NCBI GenBank assembly: GCA_016872715.1
Contig: VGZD01000018.1
Location: 1 to 43,593 of the forward strand
DNA from: Planctomycetota bacterium
GTDB taxonomy: Bacteria; Planctomycetota; UBA1135; GCA-002686595
Length of the DNA stretch: 43,593 nucleotides
Direction of reading: 5' to 3'
Part shown: in pieces, positions 8,551 to 16,493 of the stretch
Numbering within the stretch: the stretch's first letter is position 1
Layout of the letters: every line of letters starts with the position of its first letter
The notes under the pieces: model-generated
What the model saw: the letters and a program-made list of their open reading frames with translations, nothing else
Told to the model about the DNA's origin: nothing
The model's database searches: none
Translations under genes and position numbers: made by a program

Positions 8551-9519
8551 ATGCGCGTGGAGCGAGCCTCGAGGGACGCTGCGACGCCGCTTTACGGCGG
8601 CCTCGAGGCGGGCGGCACGAAGCTCGTGTGCGCGGTGAGCTCGAACCCCGCGCGTGGCGCGCTCGCGCAGGTCCGTTTTTCCACCGGTGACGATCCCTCC
8701 GCGCTGCTCGCGCAGGTGTGCGAGTGGTTCACCGAGCAGGAGCGCGCGTGGGCGCCACTCGCCGCGCTCGGCGTCGCCTCGTTCGGTCCCCTCGATCTCG
8801 ATCCGCGCTCGCCCACCTACGGCTTCATCACCACCACGCCCAAGCGCGGCTGGGCCCAGTGCGATCTGCTCGGCCCCCTGCGACGCGCCTTTCCCCGTCG
8901 CCCCATCGGCTTCGACACCGACGTGAACGGCGCGGCGCTCGGCGAGGGTCGGTTCGGCGCGGCGCGCGGCCTCGAGGACTTCCTGTACATCACGGTCGGC
9001 ACGGGCATCGGAGGCGGCGGACTCGCGCGCGGCGCGCTCCTGCACGGCCTCGTGCATCCCGAGATGGGCCACATCGCGATGCCGCGCCTCGACGGCGACA
9101 CCTTCGAAGGCGCCTGCCCGTTCCATGGCCGCTGCTGGGAGGGCCTGTGCTCGGGCCCGGCGATCGCGCGCCGCGTCGGAGCGAGCGCCGAGACGCTCGC
9201 GGCCGATCACCCGGAGTGGGAGCGCGTGACGCGCTACATGGGCGTGGCGCTGGGAACGCTCACCTGCGTCGTGTCGCCGCGGCGCATCGTGCTCGGCGGC
9301 AGCGTGCGGAGAGCGGGCCAGCTCGGCGAGGCGGAGTTCTTCCGTCGCACGCGGGCCGCGCTCGCGGGCGCCCTCGGCGGCTACATCGACTCGCCGGCGC
9401 TGCGCGAGCGCGGTCTGGACGGCTTTCTCGTTCCACCGGAACTCGGCGATGACGCCGGAGTGTTCGGCGCGCTCGCACTCGCCCAAGATGCGCTCGCGGA
9501 GGCTGCGCGCTCGCGCTGA
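8551..9519 (+). CDS. ROK-family sugar kinase (fructokinase-like)
   Basis: A 322-residue ROK kinase from ATG 8551. G-L-E-A-G-G-T-K-L-V-C-A-V (about residues 14-26) is the N-terminal phosphate loop. D-T-D-V-N-G-A-A-L-G-E supplies the catalytic Asp, and V-G-T-G-I-G-G-G is the second glycine loop. The ROK zinc site is complete: H-P-E-M-G-H followed by C-P-F-H-G-R-C-W-E-G-L-C-S-G, giving one His and three Cys. This His/Cys spacing and E-A-G-G-T-K match the fructokinase/mannokinase branch (ScrK/GmuE-like), though substrate cannot be fixed. It is divergent from the sugar cassette across 116 bases, so a shared control region is plausible. An upstream in-frame extension to 8467 is rejected because it lacks ROK similarity. 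Confidence 0.93.
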   Translation: MRVERASRDAATPLYGGLEAGGTKLVCAVSSNPARGALAQVRFSTGDDPSALLAQVCEWFTEQERAWAPLAALGVASFGPLDLDPRSPTYGFITTTPKRGWAQCDLLGPLRRAFPRRPIGFDTDVNGAALGEGRFGAARGLEDFLYITVGTGIGGGGLARGALLHGLVHPEMGHIAMPRLDGDTFEGACPFHGRCWEGLCSGPAIARRVGASAETLAADHPEWERVTRYMGVALGTLTCVVSPRRIVLGGSVRRAGQLGEAEFFRRTRAALAGALGGYIDSPALRERGLDGFLVPPELGDDAGVFGALALAQDALAEAARSR

Positions 9520-9532
9520 GCGCGCTCAGCGC
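9513..9532. repeat. Perfect 20-bp palindrome covering two convergent stop codons
   Basis: GCGCTGAGCGCGCTCAGCGC is its own reverse complement. It contains TGA of the ROK kinase (9517-9519) and, on the other strand, TGA of the SRPBCC gene (9528-9526). It may act as a compact bidirectional terminator, but no T-tract follows on either side. Confidence 0.85.
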
Positions 9533-10185
9533 AGCTCGACTCGGTCCTTCAAGCCCTCGAGCGACCCCTCGATCAGCGCCTGATGCGCCCGCTGGGCCAG
9601 CTCGACGACCGTGACGGCGTACAACCGCGCGAGGAGCTTGTCGCCGAGCTCGACCGATTCCCTCCAGCTCACGCGGCAGCCCTGCTCCGTTGGCTCGATC
9701 CGGATCGTGCCGGGCACGCGGAAGTCCTCGTCGATACCGCCGAGCTCGACATGCGTCGAGCGCGACACGAGCCCGTGCGCGTGGGAGCTCGCGAGCCGCA
9801 GGCTGCCGTAGTGCCAGCTCGTGTACTCCAGCCCCGTGGGACTCACGGCGTCGAGTTCCAACTTGCCGAGCGCCCAGGGCGTGTCCGACCCGCCGCGCGC
9901 CTTCGTCCACAGCACGGTCGCGCCAGCTCCGCGCCGCGCGCCGCCGAACTCGCGGTCGATGGCTGTGTCCGTGTCACGCTCGAAGCGGCTCCACTCGCTC
10001 CAGCGCCGCAAGTCCTCGAGCAGGGAGAGCACGTCCGCGCTCGGCGCCGCGATCTCGATCGATGCCTCCGCCGTCCAGTTCGTCGGCTTGCTCTTCGCCC
10101 AGCGCAGGCCAAAAAACGCGACGAGGCCCGCGAACAAGAGCAACGCCACGCAGCCGCCGCAACACCACTTGATCCACTTCGTCAT
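9526..10185 (-). CDS. Membrane-anchored SRPBCC (START-like) protein
   Basis: A 219-residue protein. The N-terminus has a Cys-containing transmembrane segment (about residues 7-27, W-C-C-G-G-C-V-A-L-L-L-F-A-G-L-V-A-F-F-G-L). The soluble domain fits the SRPBCC/polyketide-cyclase-like helix-grip fold. It starts with an A-S-I-E-I-A-A-P-S-A-D-V-L-S-L-L-E-D strand-helix, followed by L-R-R-W-S-E-W-S-R-F, the usual pattern in which W-x-x-W marks the first helix end. Late strands G-T-I-R-I-E-P-T-E-Q-G-C-R-V-S-W-R and the long C-terminal helix are present. Members of this fold bind hydrophobic ligands; no catalytic residue can be inferred. It converges with the ROK kinase, with 6 bases between stops. 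Confidence 0.82.
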   Translation of the reverse strand: MTKWIKWCCGGCVALLLFAGLVAFFGLRWAKSKPTNWTAEASIEIAAPSADVLSLLEDLRRWSEWSRFERDTDTAIDREFGGARRGAGATVLWTKARGGSDTPWALGKLELDAVSPTGLEYTSWHYGSLRLASSHAHGLVSRSTHVELGGIDEDFRVPGTIRIEPTEQGCRVSWRESVELGDKLLARLYAVTVVELAQRAHQALIEGSLEGLKDRVELR

Positions 10186-10241
10186 GCGTTGCTCCCGATT
10201 GTCATGCGCCGCGCCGCAAAAAAAGCGGACTGCCTCGCAGG

Positions 10242-11027
10242 TTACTCAGAATCCGCTCGCGCTGCCGCGATCAGTCCCTCGGCGTAGTCGATCCCGTCGG
10301 GAGTGCGCGAGCCGTGCCACGACAAGTACTCCCCATCCGCGATCACGACGCGCTGGCGCGGAATTCCGGTCGCCCGCGAGACCTCGTCGGCATGCTCGGG
10401 CCTGAACGAAAACGGCTCGGTGCAAAGGAACACGCGCTCCGGCGCGCTGTGCGCGAGCTCTTCGAGCCTGACTTCCGGGTAGCGCTCCGAGCGGGCGCCG
10501 AACACGTTGCGGCCGCCGGCGAGCGCGAACAACGCGTCGACGAACGTGTCGCGATTGACGCTCATCCACGGCTGGCGCCAGATCAAGTACGCCCAGCCGA
10601 TCTCACGCTGGCCCGCCGCCGCGCCGCGCACGCGCGCCGCGCGCCGCTCGATGTCCTTCGCGATCGCTTCCGCCGCGTCCGCACGAGCGATGTCCGCACC
10701 GATCGAGCGCACCATCGCCGCCGTCCCGTCGGTGTCTTTCGGGAAACTCGAGTGCACCCGCACGCCCGCAGCCTCGAGCGCTCGCGCATCCTCGACGCGA
10801 TTCTCCTCCTCGTTCATCAGCACCAAGTCCGGCGCGAGCGCGGCGATGCGCTCCACGCGCGGGTTCTTGGTGCCGCCGACTTTCTCGATCGCACCCACGC
10901 GCGAGGCGGGATGCACGCACCACTCGGTGATGCCGACGAGCTCCTCGCCCGCTCCGAGATCGAACACGAGCTCCGTCAGGCTCGGACACAGGGACACGAT
11001 GCGTCGCTTCAACACCTTGGCTCCCAC
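10242..11027 (-). CDS. BtuF/TroA-like metal-chelate binding protein without a signal peptide
   Basis: A 261-residue protein of the helical-backbone substrate-binding family (BtuF/FepB-like). R-R-I-V-S-L-C-P-S-L-T-E-L-V-F-D-L-G-A-G-E-E-L-V-G-I-T is the diagnostic first lobe, followed by A-L-A-P-D-L-V-L-M-N-E-E-E-N and a long bridging helix. W-A-Y-L-I-W-R-Q-P-W-M-S opens the second lobe, which is closest to the cobalamin-binding branch. The N-terminus starts directly with the domain, with no hydrophobic signal sequence, and no ABC permease or ATPase gene is adjacent. It may therefore be a cytoplasmic corrinoid-binding or sensing protein, or its true start may lie upstream. Assignment to the fold is firm; ligand is inferred. 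Confidence 0.82.
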   Translation of the reverse strand: MGAKVLKRRIVSLCPSLTELVFDLGAGEELVGITEWCVHPASRVGAIEKVGGTKNPRVERIAALAPDLVLMNEEENRVEDARALEAAGVRVHSSFPKDTDGTAAMVRSIGADIARADAAEAIAKDIERRAARVRGAAAGQREIGWAYLIWRQPWMSVNRDTFVDALFALAGGRNVFGARSERYPEVRLEELAHSAPERVFLCTEPFSFRPEHADEVSRATGIPRQRVVIADGEYLSWHGSRTPDGIDYAEGLIAAARADSE

Positions 11028-11280
11028 AGAACGTCAGGCGCAAGCTCGCCGAGCGCCAGGACGCGACACTCCGCCTCGCGCCGAGAGTCTCCCGGCGCTC
11101 GCGTGCGCCCGCGGCCCACGGGGGCGAGCCAGCGCCGGTCGGGGTGCTCGCGCGCGCGCTCGGATTCGCCGTCGAGGTCACAGAGGGACATGCGCGCCAC
11201 CTTGCCGAGCAAGATAGCGCGGGAGCGTGGTTTGCGCCGTCCATGGAAGCCGACGCCCGCTCCGTCGTACCCTGCATCCA

Positions 11281-13467
11281 ATGGCCACCAAGCCCGCCGT
11301 CGATCCGCAGCAGTTCCAGCGCGCGCTGCTCGAGATTCTGCACGCCCTCGTGCTGCTCGCGCCCGCGGCGTTCCTCGTCTGGCCCGGAGCGCTCTCCCCC
11401 ATCGCCGACGATCCTTTTCCGATTCCGACGGGCACCGGCGTGGCGGGCGTCGCGGGTACGCTCGCGATCGCGCTCTTGATCACGCGCCGCGCGAAGCCTC
11501 TGGTGCGCGGCGTCTGGACCTACCTCGCGTTCCTCGCACTCGGCTACGTGTCGCAGTGCATGCGTCCGCCCAGCGACACGTTCGGCGCAAGCCGCGCGCT
11601 CATGCTCGCCGCCGTCTGCGTGACGGCGCTCGCGGGCGGTGCGAGCCTCTCTCGAGCGGGCCTCTCCGCGCTCGCGCGCGGCCTCGTGCTGCTCTCGATG
11701 CTCGCGGTCGTTCCCGCGCTGTTCGACAGCGAGAGTCAGTTTTCCGGGCGCCTCGGCAACAGCGGTTCGACCTCGGAGGTCGCCCTGCTCGGCGCAGCGA
11801 CGGGCCTGTGGCTCGCACTGCGCGAGCGCGACTTGTGGCGTTGGATCGGAGCGCTCGCCGCGGGCCTGTACTCGTTCTACGTCGGCGTCGCGCCGGTGCT
11901 CGCGGGCGCCGCGAGCTTCGCGCTCGTGCTCGCGCTGCTCGTCATTGCGCTGCCCGACACACGGCGTCTCGCGCTGCTCCTCGGCGCGAGCTGCGCGCTG
12001 CTCATGGTCGGCGGGCGCGTCGTTCCGCATCCGCGGCTCCCCGCCTCCGCGCGCCCCGCGGAGCACGCGCCCGGCGACAGCGGTGGCATCGCGGTGCGCA
12101 GGCTCCTGTGGTCCTCCCTGCCGTCCATGGTGCAGGCCCACGGGCTGCTCGGCATCGGCCCCGGCCAGTTCCAGTCCGCCTACCCGCCCTTCCGCGATCC
12201 GCGCGAGATCGAGCTCTCGACGCACGAGCGCACGCTGCCGCAGGCCGAGACCGAGGTCGAGCACGCCCACTCCGACCTGTTGCAGGGCTGCGTCGAGGCC
12301 GGTTGGCTCGGAGGAGCGCTGTGGCTCGCATTCTTCGGCTTCGTTGCGCGCGCGAGCTGGCAGCGCCTGCGCGACCGCGGCGACGACCTGCGTGCGCCGC
12401 TCGCGGCCGCGGCGCTCGCCGTGCTCCTCAACGCCCTGTGGCGCGAGCCGCTCCTGTGGAACCCCGCTTCCGCGAGCGCGGCCTTCGCGCTGTTCGGCGC
12501 GCTGCTCGCGATCGACGAGCCGCGATCGACGACGCGCTCGCGCGTTCTGCGCAGCGCGTTCGTGCTGCTCTCGATCGGACTCGTCGCGTCGCAACTCGCG
12601 CGCGCATGGTCGATCGCGTGGCACGGTCGCGCGCTCGCGCAATTCGCCAGCTCGGGCAATCCAGCCTTTGCCCAGTTGGCGCTCGAAGTGTGCGAGGACT
12701 CGCCCGTCGCGCGCGCGGTGGCGGCGCGCCGCGCGGACGAGATGAGCGAGGGAAAACCGTCCGAAGAGAGCGTCGAGGCGTGGCAGGCCGTGCTCGAAGT
12801 GCGCCCGCACAATGTCGAGGCGCTGATCCAGCTCGCGACCGCGCAGGCGCGCACGGGACGCGAGGCGCGCGCGCTGGAGACGCTCGCTCACGTGAACGAG
12901 CTCGATTCACGGCATCCGATCGCGCGCCGCAACCTCGTGCGCATGCACGCGCTGTTCGGCGACCTCGCGCAAGCGCGCACGCTCGCGGCCGAACTCGGCA
13001 GCGACTCCGCCGAGACGTGGCGCTCGCTCGGTGGGATCGCGTTGCAAGAGCTGCGCGTCGCGCGCGGCTTGGAGTTGTTCGCGCTCGTCGACGCGCGCTT
13101 CGCGGGCCTCGGAGCGGACCGCGCCTACGCGCTCGCCCGCTCCGGCGAGAGCGGGCTCGACGAGTCGGGGCGACTCGCGCTCGAAGGCACGGCGCACTTG
13201 CTGTGGGCGCGCGAGCACGGCGAGGCGGGTCGCTTCGAGGATGCGTTGCGCAGTTACCGGCAAGCCAAACGTTGCCTCGCGCCCCGCGACGGCTCCGATC
13301 CGCCCACCGGGCTGGCGCTCGAAGTCGCGGGTTCGCTCGCCGCCCTCGGGCGCGTGGACGAGGCCCGCAAGGAACTCGGGTCACGCACGCACTCCGCCTC
13401 GGCACTCGCGCGCATGCCCGAGTGGGCCGGACAGGCGCTGTTCGAGAACGGGCTCCTCGGACGATGA
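11281..13467 (+). CDS. O-antigen ligase/polymerase-like membrane protein with C-terminal TPRs
   Basis: A 728-residue protein from ATG 11281. About ten hydrophobic segments fill residues 15-450. The Wzy_C-type periplasmic loop is visible: G-I-G-P-G-Q-F-Q-S-A-Y, then E-H-A-H-S-D-L-L-Q-G-C-V-E-A-G-W-L-G-G (about residues 325-343), matching the conserved H-N-x-x-L-Q...E-x-G pattern of O-antigen ligases and polymerases. After the last membrane helix (about residues 420-440), residues 485-728 form tetratricopeptide repeats (V-R-P-H-N-V-E-A-L-I-Q-L-A-T-A-Q-A-R-T-G). Ligase-TPR fusions occur in several Gram-negative phyla and act in polysaccharide or glycoprotein assembly. No glycosyltransferase is adjacent, so the acceptor is unknown. 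The stop overlaps the next start as ATGA. Confidence 0.88.
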   Translation: MATKPAVDPQQFQRALLEILHALVLLAPAAFLVWPGALSPIADDPFPIPTGTGVAGVAGTLAIALLITRRAKPLVRGVWTYLAFLALGYVSQCMRPPSDTFGASRALMLAAVCVTALAGGASLSRAGLSALARGLVLLSMLAVVPALFDSESQFSGRLGNSGSTSEVALLGAATGLWLALRERDLWRWIGALAAGLYSFYVGVAPVLAGAASFALVLALLVIALPDTRRLALLLGASCALLMVGGRVVPHPRLPASARPAEHAPGDSGGIAVRRLLWSSLPSMVQAHGLLGIGPGQFQSAYPPFRDPREIELSTHERTLPQAETEVEHAHSDLLQGCVEAGWLGGALWLAFFGFVARASWQRLRDRGDDLRAPLAAAALAVLLNALWREPLLWNPASASAAFALFGALLAIDEPRSTTRSRVLRSAFVLLSIGLVASQLARAWSIAWHGRALAQFASSGNPAFAQLALEVCEDSPVARAVAARRADEMSEGKPSEESVEAWQAVLEVRPHNVEALIQLATAQARTGREARALETLAHVNELDSRHPIARRNLVRMHALFGDLAQARTLAAELGSDSAETWRSLGGIALQELRVARGLELFALVDARFAGLGADRAYALARSGESGLDESGRLALEGTAHLLWAREHGEAGRFEDALRSYRQAKRCLAPRDGSDPPTGLALEVAGSLAALGRVDEARKELGSRTHSASALARMPEWAGQALFENGLLGR

Positions 13468-14342
13468 TCCGCTACGAAGGCACGCTCTACCGGCCTCCGT
13501 CGGAGGCCGACAGCCTGATCCTGCAGGCGACCATCGGATGCTCGTACAACGAGTGCACGTTTTGCGCGATGTACCGCGACAAGCGCTTCCGCGTGCGCAA
13601 GCTCGACGAGCTCGAGCGCGAAATCGAGTGGGCGCGCGCGAACCTCGGCCCCGTGAGCAAGGTGTTCCTCGCCGACGGCGACGCGCTGATGGCGAAGAGC
13701 GCCTTCCTCGCGCGCCTGCTCGAGCGGCTGAGCGCCGCATTCGGAACGCTCAAGCGCGTCAGCTGCTATGCGAGCCCGCAGGCCCTCGCCGTGCGCTCCG
13801 TCGACGAGCTGACGTTCTTGCGCGAGCGTGGCCTCACGCTCTACTACCTTGGAATCGAGAGCGGCGACGACGCGACCCTCGCGCGACTCTCCAAGGGCGT
13901 CGACTCGAGGGAGATGATCCGCGTGGCGCTGAAGGCTCACGAAGCCCGCGTGCGACTCTCCACGATGATTCTGCTCGGCGCGGCTGGTCGCGCTCGCAGT
14001 CTCGAGCACGCCCGAGCGAGCGCGCGGGTCGTCAGCAGCATCGACCCACGCTTCGTGAGCACGCTGGTGATGACGCCCGTCGAAGGCACGCCGCTGTACG
14101 AGCAGAGCCAGCGCGGAGAAGTGGACGAACTCTCGCCCCTCGAGCTCGCGCGCGAACTGCGGGAGTTCCTGATCGGACTCGAGCTCTCCGGCGCCGTCTT
14201 TCGCTCCAACCACGCCAGCAATTACCTCGCCCTCAACGGCACCCTTCCCCGGCACAAGCCCGACCTCATCGCCGCCCTCGACGGCGTCCTCGCCCACCCC
14301 GAGCACGCCCCATTCCGCCCCCAGTGGCGCCGCGGCCTCTAG
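13464..14342 (+). CDS. Radical SAM protein
   Basis: A 292-residue radical SAM enzyme. The cluster motif is T-I-G-C-S-Y-N-E-C-T-F-C-A-M-Y-R-D-K-R-F, with Cys26, Cys31 and Cys34: a C-x4-C-x2-C spacing rather than the classic C-x3-C-x2-C. I recognise the extended I-G-C-S-x-N-x-C-T-F-C-x-M-Y-x-D-K-x-F form as typical of a widespread uncharacterised radical SAM group. F-L-A-D-G-D-A-L and Y-Y-L-G-I-E-S-G-D-D are the expected strand motifs for SAM binding. The length is normal and no extra cluster or B12 domain is present. Translation is coupled to the O-antigen-ligase-like gene by an ATGA overlap, suggesting a shared pathway. The substrate is unknown. Confidence 0.93.
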   Translation: MIRYEGTLYRPPSEADSLILQATIGCSYNECTFCAMYRDKRFRVRKLDELEREIEWARANLGPVSKVFLADGDALMAKSAFLARLLERLSAAFGTLKRVSCYASPQALAVRSVDELTFLRERGLTLYYLGIESGDDATLARLSKGVDSREMIRVALKAHEARVRLSTMILLGAAGRARSLEHARASARVVSSIDPRFVSTLVMTPVEGTPLYEQSQRGEVDELSPLELARELREFLIGLELSGAVFRSNHASNYLALNGTLPRHKPDLIAALDGVLAHPEHAPFRPQWRRGL

Positions 14343-14604
14343 TCGCCGCCAGGCTCCCCACCCTTCGCCCGATCGCCCCAAAATGGATCGAACAGCCTCG
14401 GCGCGCCCAGATCGATTGCCGAGCGCACTTCCCCCCAAGCGTCTCCCCGCCCCGGCAGCCCCCCCCGATCAGCCCCAGACGCCCTTCCCTCGCACAGCAA
14501 CGCCGCACCCCTCGACCCATCGTGCTTCCTTGTCCACTTGCTCGCATCCCTCGGATCTCCCTCTCCCGCGCGTGGGCGGAGGTTGAGAGGCGACGGCCGC
14601 GGTC
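14343..14604. other. Noncoding, strongly C-rich spacer after the radical SAM gene
   Basis: No convincing gene is present. The plus strand is markedly pyrimidine-rich, with runs such as CTTCCCCCC and AGCCCCCCCGATC, unlike the G/C-balanced coding DNA around it. Reading frames across it give low-complexity Arg/Gly/Pro sequence. It ends at the truncated transposase. Confidence 0.6.
14560..14590. repeat. Two-tier inverted repeat at the IS-remnant boundary
   Basis: CCTCTC (14560-14565) pairs with GAGAGG (14585-14590), and inside it CCGC (14566-14569) pairs with GCGG (14576-14579). The hairpin sits just where similarity to the transposase ends. It may be an intergenic repeat or a terminator for the radical SAM gene; no T-run follows. 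Confidence 0.5.
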
Positions 14605-14775
14605 CTGAAGGCGTCGCGCCTCGCTGACGTCCATGCCGCCGAACTTCGCCTTCCAGCGGTAGAAGGTCTGGTCGCTGATGCCGTGCCGTCGGCACACGTC
14701 AGCGGCTGCCGCGCCCGCCTCGGTCGCCTTCAGCACCGCGATGATCCGTTCGTTCGTGAATCGACCCTTGCGCAT
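14605..14775 (-). pseudogene. Truncated IS3-family transposase OrfA (helix-turn-helix fragment)
   Basis: The first 57 codons from ATG 14775 read as a typical IS3-family OrfA N-terminus: K-G-R-F-T-N-E-R-I-I-A-V-L-K, then A-D-V-C-R-R-H-G-I-S-D-Q-T-F-Y-R-W-K-A-K-F and G-G-M-D-V-S-E-A-R-R-L-Q. That is the HTH domain that binds the IS ends. After L-Q the similarity stops. The frame stays open to 14266, but as Arg/Gly-rich sequence with no leucine-zipper helix, no frameshift window and no DDE OrfB. This is therefore a decayed insertion sequence rather than a working one. It shows that mobile DNA has landed here, at the 3' end of the odd exported gene 14882-16492. Confidence 0.85.
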
Positions 14776-14881
14776 GGGAACTCCGGGTTCGTCGCACCCC
14801 CTGACTCACACAAGCGCTGGATCAGCTTTCGGGGGTACGCTCAACGCGAGTTCCGTGCGCGCCGCTCCGACTTGGAGCGAG

Positions 14882-16492
14882 CTACAGATCAACGGAAATG
14901 GCCTGGATCTCCCGTGGCTCGCCGGATGTGACCTCGACGGTCTTCTCCACCACAGGCCGCCCGAAACACTGGACTCTGATCGTCAGCGCTCCGATCGGCA
15001 GCAGCCGCTCGATGCGCGAGCCCGCAAGGGCCTGAATGGTCGCCGTGCGCCCTAGGGCGCTCAGCGTCCACACAGCCTCGCTCGACAACTCCCCATCGTC
15101 TGTCCGCGCCTCCAATCGGCAGCGACGCAGCCCAACGGAGGCCGTGACCACGACGTCGCCCGGCGCCGACAGCTCCGCAGGCGTCAGCCCGCCCGCGAGA
15201 AGCAGGTCACCGTGGCTCAACGCGTATCGTCCCGACGCTACGCGGAGTCGTCCATCGGAGTCGGCAGCAACAACAAAGCCGTCGAAGAAACTCTCGCCCA
15301 CGGTGACACTGAGTCCGAGTGGTGAGTGCTCCCTCCCGTCCGCGTCAAAGAACCATAGACGCGACTCGTCGGCGACACTGCGATGCGAGTCCGGCAGGAC
15401 CAGACTCTCAGGAGCTTGGAACGTCCCCCAAAGTGTCCCTCGGACGGACTCCTCGTGCCGATCACCTGACGCCAGCAGCAGCCGCAGCGTACTCAGCGGC
15501 GCAGCGTCACCGTCCGTCAGCGCGGCGACCGCCACGTACGCCTCCGGGAACCGACCGTGAATTTGAGCTCGCTCATGCTCCAAGACGGGGTTGGGAAGGT
15601 TGGCTGCTATCCACCCGCCGTCGAACCGATACGAGTGCGAGTCGACGCGCTCGGCGTCGGCGCTGAACGCGAACACGTAGATGGGCGCGAGCACGACCCG
15701 AAGCGGGACATCGGATGGCTCGAACGCAATGGGCGAACCCGCGCGAATCGCCACCATGCCCGGCTTGGTCACTGTGTACCGATGCCGCGCTCCAGCGAGC
15801 CCAGTCAAAACGACCCGGCCGTCGTCGTCCGAGACGCCCTGGAACAGCGCGGAAGGACCTGGGCCCGGAATCCCCGCCGCGCTCGCTCCGACGGTCATCT
15901 GCGTCAGACTGAGCGACTGGCGAGACGCGACAACGGTGCAACCGGCCAGGGCGCTTCCGCGAACATCGACGCACTCCACGACTTGCCGGTAGCCCTCGAT
16001 CAATACAACGACGCGCTGCTCGTCACGCTCGAGCGGTTCAATCAGTTCGCCGGGAAGGAACCCCTCGGCAACCACGAACCTGACGGCCTCGATCGAGTCA
16101 AGGTCCAAGAGCTGCACCCGGCCGTCGCCGCCAGTCTTACCCAGCACTTGAGCATCCGACTCGTTCAATCGCCGCGGGGTCGGCGAGCGGCACACAAGGG
16201 CCCCACTCACAGGCGCCCCGCCTTCATCGGTGACCAAGATATGGGCGCGAATTCGAGCGGGCGCCGCCTCGGCACTAGAGATCGCCACGCGAACCTGAGA
16301 ATCAACGGCCGACGGAACACCAACGCGACCGGACTGCTCGACGGTCGTGACGCGCAGGGGCTCGGCAGGTGTCGGTACTTGGCGACTCTCGCCACCGATC
16401 CAGTTCGAGCCAATGAGAAGACACAAGACTACAGCCGCAATCGCGGTGGCCGACCGCAACACACGACGTTTCCCCGTGTCTTCGGCGCCCAT
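14882..16492 (-). CDS. Exported protein of unknown function with beta-sandwich repeats
   Basis: A 536-residue protein. The N-terminus has a signal-anchor segment (about residues 14-30, S-A-T-A-I-A-A-V-V-L-C-L-L-I-G-S-N) after K-R-R. The soluble part carries carboxypeptidase-regulatory-like units such as I-R-A-H-I-L-V-T-D-E-G-G-A-P-V-S-G-A-L-V and D-D-D-G-R-V-V-L-T-G-L-A-G, with no catalytic motif. Codon use is visibly more relaxed (more A/T, fewer GCG/CGC runs) than in the flanking genes, consistent with transfer or weak selection. It starts one base after the stop of the small Cys-rich gene, so the two are probably translated together. It resembles 1979-3322 in design, so the two may be members of one lineage-specific secreted family. 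Confidence 0.7.
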   Translation of the reverse strand: MGAEDTGKRRVLRSATAIAAVVLCLLIGSNWIGGESRQVPTPAEPLRVTTVEQSGRVGVPSAVDSQVRVAISSAEAAPARIRAHILVTDEGGAPVSGALVCRSPTPRRLNESDAQVLGKTGGDGRVQLLDLDSIEAVRFVVAEGFLPGELIEPLERDEQRVVVLIEGYRQVVECVDVRGSALAGCTVVASRQSLSLTQMTVGASAAGIPGPGPSALFQGVSDDDGRVVLTGLAGARHRYTVTKPGMVAIRAGSPIAFEPSDVPLRVVLAPIYVFAFSADAERVDSHSYRFDGGWIAANLPNPVLEHERAQIHGRFPEAYVAVAALTDGDAAPLSTLRLLLASGDRHEESVRGTLWGTFQAPESLVLPDSHRSVADESRLWFFDADGREHSPLGLSVTVGESFFDGFVVAADSDGRLRVASGRYALSHGDLLLAGGLTPAELSAPGDVVVTASVGLRRCRLEARTDDGELSSEAVWTLSALGRTATIQALAGSRIERLLPIGALTIRVQCFGRPVVEKTVEVTSGEPREIQAISVDL

Positions 16493-16493
16493 G

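Noticed and set aside
10314..13463. Very long plus-strand frame running into the radical SAM gene
   Set aside because: Only the part from 13464 has recognisable motifs. The rest is Arg/Ala-rich and overlaps the BtuF-like gene (antisense) and the ligase gene in a different frame.
14266..14604. C-terminal continuation of the truncated OrfA
   Set aside because: Sequence turns into Arg/Gly-rich low complexity with no IS3 leucine-zipper or DDE motif.
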